The position numbers and the translations under genes were made by a program. Shown here piece after piece: positions 9,016 to 17,485 of a DNA stretch of 33,252 nt (its first letter is position 1; the number at the start of each line of letters is the position of its first letter). Source of the DNA: Bacteriovoracaceae bacterium (lineage in GTDB: Bacteria > Bdellovibrionota > Bacteriovoracia > Bacteriovoracales > Bacteriovoracaceae); the NCBI GenBank assembly GCA_023151145.1, contig JAKLJM010000004.1:1-33252 (forward strand), given 5' to 3'. A model generated the notes under the pieces. It searched no databases. It had not been told where the DNA came from and worked only from the letters and a program-made list of their open reading frames with translations.

Positions 9016-9891
9016 ATGAATATATTGAAAGATACAGTTGTTTGACTCGCCATCGTGACGGTTTTACTTGGAGGGGTTTAGGCCCTCCAAGAACCTGCAA
9101 CTGAAGAAGTTGTTGACACGGTTGCTACTGAGCCTGCTCCGACAATTGATCCTGTTTTGCGCGATAAAGAAATATTAGAGGCTCGCTTATCTGAAACAAC
9201 TGTCAATCATTCTGTTTGGGCTCTGATTAATAAATTTGATCAACCGGCTACGGCCGTTGTGACGAGATCTAATGCCAACGAGGTTGTGGAGGTTGCTCAA
9301 GACGTCGTTCAAGATCTAATGAAATGTCTTGATGTAGATTTCTGTGGCATGGAAAAAGATTCGTCAGAAGATCCTTATTTTGATCCTACAGGAACAGTTG
9401 CTCATAAAACCATTGAGCGCTCTCTTTCGTTACTTAATGAAGCTATTGTTTTAGATCCTACATTGAAAGAAAATTTGAATCTCGATTTACTGGAAAGAAT
9501 TTCTGAAATACCTAGTGAGAAGATTCAATCCTTAGTTTCTGATCTTGTTCCGGAAAGATCAGATGAAGTTGCTAAAGTTCAATCTTCATTGGCAAAAAAT
9601 ACTGAAGGTAAGTCTCGGACACAATTATTGTTGAATATGTCCAAAGATAAAAAATTAGATCGTTCTGAAATGGTTAATTTATTACAGAAAACATTTTCAG
9701 AGTCTGATGCTTACACTGTTATTAATGTTCTAGAGAGTTTGCCAAAGTTCAATCTAAATGAAGATGAACTGGCAAGAACAACCGTCTATCTTTGTCGATT
9801 TAAAGTCGATGGATATGAACATAACTGGAAAGCAGTTAAAAAGAATGTCGAAAAAGTATTTGCTGATTTTTCTAAAATTTGTAATGAGTAA
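9016..9891 (+). pseudogene. Secreted hypothetical protein whose signal-peptide region carries two in-frame stops
   Basis: Frame from ATG 9016: MNILKDTVV*LAIVTVLLGGV*ALQEPATEEVVDTV..., continuing open to 9891. Stops are TGA 9043-9045 and TAG 9079-9081. The remaining ORF has only a TTG at 9157 with no evident SD. Confidence 0.65.
9067..9091 (+). repeat. Perfect 9-bp inverted repeat CTTGGAGGG-GTTTAGG-CCCTCCAAG
   Basis: Direct reading. The in-frame TAG stop lies in the loop and there is no T-tract on either strand. Confidence 0.7.
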
Positions 9892-9907
9892 ATAAGGATA
9901 AATTAAA

Positions 9908-10781
9908 ATGAAAAGTTTAGTCGTTCTTGCATCACTTTTGATTGGATTATCTGCACAGGCGGAATTGAAAATTAAACAATTTCCTGATGATGGTCGTGAT
10001 TATCGTCCTGGAGTTGACTCGGGCTTTGAAACCTATCGAACAAAATCGATGCTTAATACTAAAAAAGTAGTGTTAACGTTTGACGATGGTCCACACATTA
10101 TCAATACACCAAAAACCCTAGACGTCTTAAAAAAGTATGGAGCTAAAGCGACATTTTTCGTTTTAACAGAAAATATTTCAGAAAAGACTATGCCAATAAT
10201 TAAAAGAATTGTTCAAGAAGGTCATATCTTGGCCAGTCACCATCATGATCATCAAAATAATAATGGTAAATCTGAAGCACAATATAAACAAGAATTAGAA
10301 AAAACAGTGACTCTTATTGCTGAATTGAATGCAAAATTTGGTGGATCGAACGAATTATATTACAGATTTCCTTACGGCGAATATGGATCTGGTAAATTAG
10401 ATTACCATCACTTTAATGTAATGAAAGAAGTTTCAAATAATGTCTTTCAAGAAAACTGTATCAACTTTGCCTTTTGGGATATTGATTCCTTGGACTGGCT
10501 TTCACCAATGTCTGAAAAAGATATTGTTTCAGCATTTAGATGGTGGAAAAGCTTATAATATGAAAAAAGGTCGCTTTAGCGGGAAATATAAAAAAGATGC
10601 ATATGAAATAACTCGTCCATACGGTGGTGGAGTCGTTCTTATGCATGATATTCATGAGAAATCGGTAATGGCTTTAGAACGTCTTTTACCAAGTTTAATA
10701 GATTCAGGTTACTCAATAGTGCCTATCAAAGAAATACAGGAATTTAGATTTGGCGAAAAATCATGCCAATTGAAAAAGTAA
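9908..10781 (+). pseudogene. Secreted polysaccharide deacetylase (NodB homology), interrupted by a frameshift
   Basis: ORF 9908-10558 has VVLTFDDGPH, ASHHHDHQN, RFPYGEYG and WDIDSLDW. ORF 10440-10781 has the remaining motif GGGVVLMHDIHEK and the C-terminal ALERLLPSLIDSGYSIVPIKEI in a +1-shifted frame. Confidence 0.8.
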
Positions 10782-10838
10782 GTAAAATCACCCTGTATTT
10801 TTTACACATTTTTTAGTCTGTTCCAATGAATTTGATAT

Positions 10839-10872
10839 AACTACCTCAAATAATTTTCATTTTGAGGTAGTT
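10839..10872 (+). promoter_or_regulatory. Perfect 12-bp inverted repeat AACTACCTCAAA-N10-TTTGAGGTAGTT immediately before ATG 10874
   Basis: Direct reading: right arm 10861-10872 contains SD GAGG and ends 1 nt before the start codon. Confidence 0.65.
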
Positions 10873-10873
10873 T

Positions 10874-12232
10874 ATGTCAGCGCTAAAAACAATTCCTTTT
10901 TTCTTAGTAAGTTTAAGTATTGCATTTTCAGCACTCGCTAAAAATACTCCATCAGCTAAAGAACGCAAACTTTATGTCGGTTCAAATTCGACAGAAGCGA
11001 TCTTAGAATTTAAAGGGCAAGTCGAATATGTAAGCTCGAAAGGCTCTACTCCACAAGCTTCGACCATGAAGAAACTTGTCTTAGAACAAATTGAATATAT
11101 GATTGGGCCAATGTCTTTAACTGAAATAACTGCTGTCCCAAAGGGGGATCATGTTATTTCAAATATCAAAATTGCTAAAAATGAAGGGAAAAAATTTTTA
11201 ATTGAGTATAACTATAAAGGAACTGCGGTAGTAGAAAATGGTCCTAAAAATAGTTATGATTTAGTTTTACCAATAAATCCAAGAACAATTTACGAAAAAT
11301 CTTTTATTGGTGACGTTAGTCCCTGTACGGACGATCATTATCAATCTGAGGGGGACTTTTGGTATTTCTGGTCGCCCGAAAGAGAGGGTTGTAAACTTAA
11401 AGTTGGCGTAGACTACAATATCGTAAAAGCCAAGATGACCAGAATTGAGAATACTAAAATTTCTTATCCTGAGTATCACAATTTAGTTAATGAAAATGGG
11501 AAAATTTCTATACATGTCCTATTTGGATTAGATGATCCTGAAAAAGGAAGAAATCCTTTAAAATCTTCAGATATCAATGCAGACAATTATAGAATCTTTA
11601 GAAATTATTTATTAAAAAACGGATTTACGGCCAAGGCCTGGAAAGAATCTGAAATAAAGGCTATCGCTAAAAGATTGGATGGTGCTACTCCTTTTGTTGA
11701 AACTCTAACAAAAGGAGCAATCGAATATCGTTTTTTCTTTGGCCCATCTGGTATTGATGAAGACGCTTTAGGTTTTCATTGGTTTTATAAAGATGCCATT
11801 GAAAATGCTTCGATCATGGTTTACGGTGGTCACTCTGGTTTAGGAGGACATTTAGATTTAGATTCTATTGAGTATAACCTAGGCGAGCCAATCGTTTTTA
11901 ATAAGAAACGTTATCAAATCTTTTTCTTTGATAGCTGTACTTCATATAAGTACTACAATACCAATTATTTCGAGCGTAAATCTACAGCAACTGATCCAAA
12001 CGGAACTAAGAAATTAGATATTTTTACAAATGGACTTTCAACTTATTTTCATGTGATGCCAGACTCCAATGCAGCATTAGCTCAAGCTATTGATAAAGCA
12101 GTTTCCTTAGCGCAGTCAGGGAAGGGCTTTGTGAGTTACCAGACATTGGCCAAACAAATTGATTCAGATAATTTATTTGGAGTTAATGGCGATGAAGATA
12201 ATGAAGCGCCAAAAGCATTTAAAGTAAAATAA
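10874..12232 (+). CDS. Secreted clan-CD (caspase-like fold) cysteine peptidase candidate
   Basis: Signal peptide. SIMVYGGHSGLGG (His codon 11831-11833) and RYQIFFFDSC (Cys codon 11936-11938) match the hydrophobic-strand/His and hydrophobic-strand/D-[AS]-C spacing of clan CD. Confidence 0.6.
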   Translation: MSALKTIPFFLVSLSIAFSALAKNTPSAKERKLYVGSNSTEAILEFKGQVEYVSSKGSTPQASTMKKLVLEQIEYMIGPMSLTEITAVPKGDHVISNIKIAKNEGKKFLIEYNYKGTAVVENGPKNSYDLVLPINPRTIYEKSFIGDVSPCTDDHYQSEGDFWYFWSPEREGCKLKVGVDYNIVKAKMTRIENTKISYPEYHNLVNENGKISIHVLFGLDDPEKGRNPLKSSDINADNYRIFRNYLLKNGFTAKAWKESEIKAIAKRLDGATPFVETLTKGAIEYRFFFGPSGIDEDALGFHWFYKDAIENASIMVYGGHSGLGGHLDLDSIEYNLGEPIVFNKKRYQIFFFDSCTSYKYYNTNYFERKSTATDPNGTKKLDIFTNGLSTYFHVMPDSNAALAQAIDKAVSLAQSGKGFVSYQTLAKQIDSDNLFGVNGDEDNEAPKAFKVK

Positions 12233-12240
12233 AGGCAATT

Positions 12241-13752
12241 ATGTTTAAAATATTTTTGGCAGTATTTTTATTTTTTCTCACACTGATACCATCTGTGGTA
12301 TCGGCCAACGAAAAAATTGAAACGGCCACGATGTTTTTTAATAATGATTCAAGCGAAGCTTATCATTTAGATGTCGATCGAAATGTTTTAGAGTTGGCAC
12401 GAAATGATTTCTCAAAAGAGATTAGTTTATCAATCGGAAGAAGTTTAAATTATTTTTCATATATTTATCGCCCAGAAGCTGCTAGCCGCTTTGTTTCTCT
12501 TAATTCGCTTTTTTATCAAGATTATTTTTCAGCAGATGCAAAAATTAAGGGAAGTTTACAAAAATTTCAGTCCCAGTTTTTTGAATCAGATTCAAAAGCC
12601 TTGCTAAAATTTCTAAAATTAAGTTTTAAAAACCCGCAATCTATAAAAATATTGTTTCTCTATGGACATGGAGTTGGAGCATTAGGCTTTAAAGATATAA
12701 TAACAAGTCAGATAAAAGAACAAATTTTGACTTGGTCTGAAGAGACGGGAATGAAATTAGACTTACTCGTTTTAGATTCTTGTTTTTTAGGAAATATTGA
12801 TTTTCTGTATGAAATGCGAAATGTTTCCCGATTTACTCTTGCTTCTCCTGAAGCGGAATTTTCCTCAGGTCAGCCATTTGACATGATTGATTCGTTACTG
12901 GAAGTTGATAACAAACATAGCTCTTTAAATCGTGAAGAAAGAGTCAGAAAAATAGCAGAAGAGATATTAAATAAGTTTCTCGCAAGTTATTCAACAGTCT
13001 TAAAGGGCAGAGAGCGACGTAATGTGGATAGTTCGAGTGCGATTTTTTCTTTGATTGATAATAAAAATTTATCTAAAGTTGTCTTGAGTCTTAAAAAAAT
13101 AAGAGTTTTTTTAGATCAGTTTTCTCAAAAAGAGCGAGAACTTTTTAATAAAAAAATAGTAAAGTTTCAAATGGAAAATCCTGATCTCATTGATTTTGGT
13201 GGGATGCTTGTTGTTTTATCTGAAATGGGATTAGTTGATCTTTCAAATGAAATTATAAAAACAAAAAAACTATTTGATCTTAGTTCTTCTGATTTTACCT
13301 CAATCTCTCCCCATGTTTCTTTAAAATCTCCCGCTGAAAATGCCATTTTAAAAATAGGGGTGAATGACTGGAGTGCACAGGAGATCGGGACTTTAGAAGC
13401 TGCCTTAGTTGGAAAAAGATATCAAAGATTTGAAACTTATTTTCTTGTTTCAGTCGATAAAAGCTTTCGAATTTACCCATTTTTGCCTCATATCTTAGAG
13501 TTTAATGCTCAGTGGGTAGATGTAAAGTCACATAAAGCACTCGGGACAGAAATAAAAGTAGTACGAACTTCAGATTTAAAAATACATCGTAATAAATCAT
13601 CCGGTCCTGTTTTGTTATTTGGTTTTACTGAATCGAAACGCGCTTATCAAAAAATCTATTCAGGTTTAGGGATCTCTCATCCTTTTAGGCCCATGCCAGG
13701 CTTTGATTATTTTGATTTAGAGTTTCAACAGACGACTAATTGGCTTAAGTAA
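12241..13752 (+). CDS. Secreted C11/clostripain-like cysteine peptidase
   Basis: Signal peptide MFKIFLAVFLFFLTLIPSVVSA. IKILFLYGHGVGALGF (His codon 12667-12669) and LDLLVLDSCFLGNIDFLYEMRNVSRFTLASPE (Cys codon 12781-12783) match the C11 pattern. Confidence 0.75.
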   Translation: MFKIFLAVFLFFLTLIPSVVSANEKIETATMFFNNDSSEAYHLDVDRNVLELARNDFSKEISLSIGRSLNYFSYIYRPEAASRFVSLNSLFYQDYFSADAKIKGSLQKFQSQFFESDSKALLKFLKLSFKNPQSIKILFLYGHGVGALGFKDIITSQIKEQILTWSEETGMKLDLLVLDSCFLGNIDFLYEMRNVSRFTLASPEAEFSSGQPFDMIDSLLEVDNKHSSLNREERVRKIAEEILNKFLASYSTVLKGRERRNVDSSSAIFSLIDNKNLSKVVLSLKKIRVFLDQFSQKERELFNKKIVKFQMENPDLIDFGGMLVVLSEMGLVDLSNEIIKTKKLFDLSSSDFTSISPHVSLKSPAENAILKIGVNDWSAQEIGTLEAALVGKRYQRFETYFLVSVDKSFRIYPFLPHILEFNAQWVDVKSHKALGTEIKVVRTSDLKIHRNKSSGPVLLFGFTESKRAYQKIYSGLGISHPFRPMPGFDYFDLEFQQTTNWLK

Positions 13753-13835
13753 TCTCATTTTTCCTAAAATTGCCTTAACTTCTAGTAAAGAATTCAGCTA
13801 TGATAATACTGAATTATCTCAGCCGGGAGTCAATC

Positions 13836-14699
13836 ATGTTTATGGAAGAGAAACGTATCAAAATGCGTGATGGGGTCGAGCTTTATACTAAAGTTAAAGA
13901 AAACGGGAGTCCTGTTTGGATCATTGCCACACACGGTATTGGTGAACACCTGGGACGACATCAATATTTGTCAGACTTATTTGGACATGATTTTAATTTG
14001 TTTCAATATGATTTACGAGGCCATGGAAAATCTGATGGTAAAAAAGCTTATATAGACGATTTTTCTCTTTATATGGAAGATCTAAAAGAAATTATTCGTT
14101 TATTGTCTTCAAAATATCGAATGGAGAGATTTATTTTATTTGGTCACTCGATGGGGGCATTGATTACAGCGAGTTTTATGCAAAATTACGTGGAAGACAA
14201 TCATTATCCTGAAAGAGTGATTATTAATGCTCCTCCAGTCGGGGCACACGGAATATTAGATGTGGTGCTGAAAATTCTTCCGACTAAGCTAATCTCAGGT
14301 GCCGCTAATTTGCCTTATAGTGTGCCGGTTAAGGGGTTGGTTGATTTAAAAGCACTGTCGCATGATCCTAGAATTTTTGATAGCTACGTTAACGATGAGT
14401 TGAACGCCTTGAGTTTACATTCAAAGCTTTTACTGGAATTAGTAAAAACCGCCAAGATGACTTTTTCAAGACCACTACGAGTTCGATGTTCTGCTTATGT
14501 GACCTATGGAACCTCAGATCGAGTGGTTGGTTCTAAGGCCATTGAAGAATATTTTGATATGGTAGATAAGTCTTTTAACGTGAAAGCATTTGAAGGCGCC
14601 TATCATGAAATACATAATGAGATTGAAAAATATCGTAAGCCTTATTTTGATCATCTTAAAAGTATTTTTCAAGAAGTTCTCTATCCTGAAAATAATTAA
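13836..14699 (+). CDS. Alpha/beta hydrolase, monoacylglycerol lipase/lysophospholipase type
   Basis: THGIGEHLGRHQYL, DLRGHGKSDG, nucleophile elbow GHSMG, and YHEIHNE. Likely start 13836 (MFMEEKRIKMRDG) with SD GGGAG upstream. Confidence 0.88.
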   Translation: MFMEEKRIKMRDGVELYTKVKENGSPVWIIATHGIGEHLGRHQYLSDLFGHDFNLFQYDLRGHGKSDGKKAYIDDFSLYMEDLKEIIRLLSSKYRMERFILFGHSMGALITASFMQNYVEDNHYPERVIINAPPVGAHGILDVVLKILPTKLISGAANLPYSVPVKGLVDLKALSHDPRIFDSYVNDELNALSLHSKLLLELVKTAKMTFSRPLRVRCSAYVTYGTSDRVVGSKAIEEYFDMVDKSFNVKAFEGAYHEIHNEIEKYRKPYFDHLKSIFQEVLYPENN

Positions 14700-14713
14700 A
14701 AAAGGTTCATGCA

Positions 14714-15697
14714 ATGGAACAGTATTTATTAGCAGTTTACGATTGGGTTATTAAGGCAAAAGCTCTTAATCCAGAAGTCTGTTCTTGGATTGGGGTTTAT
14801 TTTAAGGAAAGTTATTTACATAATTTAGAGAGTACTGATTTAGTGTTGGGGCCTTTTATTGGAGAGCCTACAGAACACACGAGAATCCCCATTGATCGAG
14901 GAATGTGTGGTTTGGCCCTAAGAGAAGAACGAATTGTTAATCTTGATGACGTTCATTCTGATACCCGTCATATTGCATGTAGTTTAAAAACAAAATCTGA
15001 ATTAGTGATTCCTATCCAAAATCAAAGTGGGCAGTTTGTAGCTGAACTTGATATTGATAGCAATAGACTTGCTTCGTTTAGTAAAGAAATTGAAGATAAA
15101 TTTAAAAAACACTGTTTATCATTTCCCTTTAAAGAAGATTACATTCCTCTAAATCCCAAACTAACGATTGAATCAGATCGTTTAATTCTTCGTCCTATAT
15201 TGGAGTCAGATCTTCCGGCTATTTTTGACTATGCAAAAAGAGAAGATGTAGCAAAATTTGTAACTTTTAATGCTCACGAAACTTTAGAGGATACAAAGAA
15301 GTTTTTCCAATATGCTAAAAAAGAATATGCCAATGGTTTTATGGAACCATTGGGAATAACTCTCAAAGAAAATCCTCATTTAGTCATTGGTACCATTGGA
15401 TTAAAAACCAAAAGTAGTAAACATTTTTCAGCAGAATTTGGTTATGCTCTTCATCCAAACTTCTGGGGTCAGAATATTATGTCTGAAGCCTTAAAGACAT
15501 TTATTGATTATGCTTTTACTCATTTGCCTTATAATCGACTACAGGCCCATTGTATGGATGCAAACCTAGCCTCTGGTAGAGTAATGGAAAAAGCAGGAAT
15601 GAAATATGAAGGTACCTATCGAGAGGTTATGTTTGTAAAAGAAAAAATGCGCACACTTAAGTGTTATGCCATCCTAAAAAGAGAATGGAAAAAATGA
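14714..15697 (+). CDS. Fusion of an fRMsr-like GAF domain with a RimJ/RimL-type GNAT acetyltransferase
   Basis: N-term CSWIGVYF...LVLGPFIGEPTEHTRIPIDRGMCGLALREERIVNLDDVHSDTRHIACSLKTKSELVIPI...ELDIDS resembles free-methionine-R-sulfoxide reductase GAF. C-term TIESDRLILRPILESDLPAIFDYAK...GYALHPNFWGQNIMSEAL...NLASGRVMEKAGMKYEGTYRE is GNAT. Confidence 0.85.
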   Translation: MEQYLLAVYDWVIKAKALNPEVCSWIGVYFKESYLHNLESTDLVLGPFIGEPTEHTRIPIDRGMCGLALREERIVNLDDVHSDTRHIACSLKTKSELVIPIQNQSGQFVAELDIDSNRLASFSKEIEDKFKKHCLSFPFKEDYIPLNPKLTIESDRLILRPILESDLPAIFDYAKREDVAKFVTFNAHETLEDTKKFFQYAKKEYANGFMEPLGITLKENPHLVIGTIGLKTKSSKHFSAEFGYALHPNFWGQNIMSEALKTFIDYAFTHLPYNRLQAHCMDANLASGRVMEKAGMKYEGTYREVMFVKEKMRTLKCYAILKREWKK

Positions 15698-16197
15698 TGA
15701 AGAACAAAAAACAACTAGAATCAAATATTGCAGAACATACTTTTGAAACGACGATTGGCTGCTTTTTAATAAAAGCGACAGATGAACATCTGGTTTATTT
15801 AGATTTTATTTCGCCGACAAAGCTAAAAGCAACGACAACATTAAAGCATCCCATTTTAAAAGATGCTGAAAAACAATTAAAAGAATTTATTGCTGGCAAA
15901 CGAACAAAGTTTGATCTTCCGTTAAAATTTGAAGGTACAGACTTTCAAAATAAAGTGTGGAAAGAGTTATTAAAAATACCTTTTGGTAAAACTGTTAGCT
16001 ACAAAGATTTAGCGATAAAAATGGGGGGAACTCGTTTTAGTCGTGCCGTCGGAGGTGCCGTCGGTAAAAATCCTCTAGCGGTTTTTATTCCCTGCCACCG
16101 TGTATTGGCTACCAATGGTAGTATTGGGGGCTTTTCAGGAGGTTTACCGATGAAAAGAAAATTACTAGCGATAGAAAATAAAGAAAGGGCCTTATAA
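15694..16197 (+). CDS. ogt: Methylated-DNA--[protein]-cysteine S-methyltransferase (Ogt type)
   Basis: Active-site IPCHRVL with downstream GSIGGFSGGLPMKRKLLAIE, and the helix-turn-helix GTDFQNKVWKELLKIPFGKTVSYKDLA. Confidence 0.93.
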   Translation: MMKNKKQLESNIAEHTFETTIGCFLIKATDEHLVYLDFISPTKLKATTTLKHPILKDAEKQLKEFIAGKRTKFDLPLKFEGTDFQNKVWKELLKIPFGKTVSYKDLAIKMGGTRFSRAVGGAVGKNPLAVFIPCHRVLATNGSIGGFSGGLPMKRKLLAIENKERAL

Positions 16198-16204
16198 GGC
16201 CCTT
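16185..16204. terminator. 20-nt perfect palindrome AAGGGCCTTATAAGGCCCTT spanning both convergent stop codons; possible bidirectional terminator
   Basis: The sequence is its own reverse complement. It contains the ogt TAA (16195-16197) and the opposing TAA (16192-16194 on minus). No long T-tract follows. Confidence 0.6.
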
Positions 16205-17436
16205 AATGCTTTTATGCGATCTCTCGCATGTGGATGTGAGTGATAAAAATTACTATACAATTGATCTTGCACAGTTGAACTAGCGTTATCTTTGTATAGT
16301 TTCAAAAGAGAAGAAATTAGCTTTTCTTTTTTTGAAACTAGACTGGCAAACTGATCAGCTTCATATTCGTGTTTACGTGAAAAATGAGTCGATATGGGTG
16401 TACTAAAAAATGTATAAACACCAGAGACCATAGAAAAAAGAGCTAGGGTTAAATAGTTTGTTTGAGTCATCACTCCATGGCCCATATAAAAAGCAGGCAA
16501 TTTCATCAACACTGCTAAAATATAAAGTCCTAAAAAGAGCGTTAACCAAGAAACAAAAATCATTTTATAGATATGAAACCTTTTATAGTGGCCAAGTTCA
16601 TGTGCTAAAATAGCTTCTACTTCTTCTGGATCTAATGTCTTTAATAACGTATCAAAAAAGACGATACGTTTGTTTTTACCAAATCCTGTAAAGTATGCAT
16701 TCCCATGTCCTGTTCTTTTTGAAGCGTCCATAATGAAGAGACCATTTGATTTAAAATCACATTTGGCCAATAAATTATTGATTCTTTCTTTAAGTGATTC
16801 GTCTTCTAAAGGAGAAAATTTATTAAAGATGGGAGCAATAAATGTTGGATAGATAAAAATCATGAGTAATTGAAATAAAACGATGGTCACAAATGTATAG
16901 AGCCACCAAAGATCATTTAATTTATCCATGATCATCAATACGACATAAAGAAGAGGGAAACCAATGATGGCCGAAAGCAAAATTCCCTTAAGCATGTCTG
17001 TGATAAAAGTTTTTTTCGTCGTTTTGTTAAAACCGTATTTTTCTTCAAGAACGAAAGTAGAATAAAGAGTTTCTGGTAAACCTAAAATTCCGGAAATGAG
17101 CGCCAACCCAGCGAAAAAAGCAATACCTGCTAAATTAGTCGAAAGGCCTAGAAAGGCAATTTGACGATGAAGAAGTTCTAATCCGCCACCAAGAGTCCAT
17201 AATAATAAAATGATAAGATCAAACGTTCTAAAGAAACGCGCGGTCTTTAGTTTATCTAAGCTGTAATCAATAGCTTTTTGATGATCTGCTAATGCAATTG
17301 TGTCTGCAAAATCGGCCGGAACTTTATCACGGTTGGATTCTAGGGTTTTGACTTGGCGTAATTCTAAGTAAGATTGCACTAGGACCTTGGCCAAAAGAAA
17401 TCCTAGAAAAATGCGGCTAATTGTAATGGGTTCCAT
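16192..17436 (-). CDS. M48 family STE24/CAAX-prenyl-protease-like membrane metalloprotease
   Basis: Multiple transmembrane segments, HELGHYKRFHIYK zinc motif, EYEADQFA, and SNFYHSHPHARDRIKAL. Start 17436 (MEPITISRIF) preceded by SD AGAGGAAA. Confidence 0.92.
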   Translation of the reverse strand: MEPITISRIFLGFLLAKVLVQSYLELRQVKTLESNRDKVPADFADTIALADHQKAIDYSLDKLKTARFFRTFDLIILLLWTLGGGLELLHRQIAFLGLSTNLAGIAFFAGLALISGILGLPETLYSTFVLEEKYGFNKTTKKTFITDMLKGILLSAIIGFPLLYVVLMIMDKLNDLWWLYTFVTIVLFQLLMIFIYPTFIAPIFNKFSPLEDESLKERINNLLAKCDFKSNGLFIMDASKRTGHGNAYFTGFGKNKRIVFFDTLLKTLDPEEVEAILAHELGHYKRFHIYKMIFVSWLTLFLGLYILAVLMKLPAFYMGHGVMTQTNYLTLALFSMVSGVYTFFSTPISTHFSRKHEYEADQFASLVSKKEKLISSLLKLYKDNASSTVQDQLYSNFYHSHPHARDRIKALRAL

Positions 17437-17485
17437 ATTCTTTCCTCTAAGTGACAACTTCTTTTCAGTATAATAAGATGCCACT

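Noticed and set aside
13791-13815. 7-bp inverted repeat AATTCAG-N11-CTGAATT upstream of the lipase gene
   Set aside because: Short, AT-rich and does not overlap the SD at about 13825; not counted with the SD-hairpin group.
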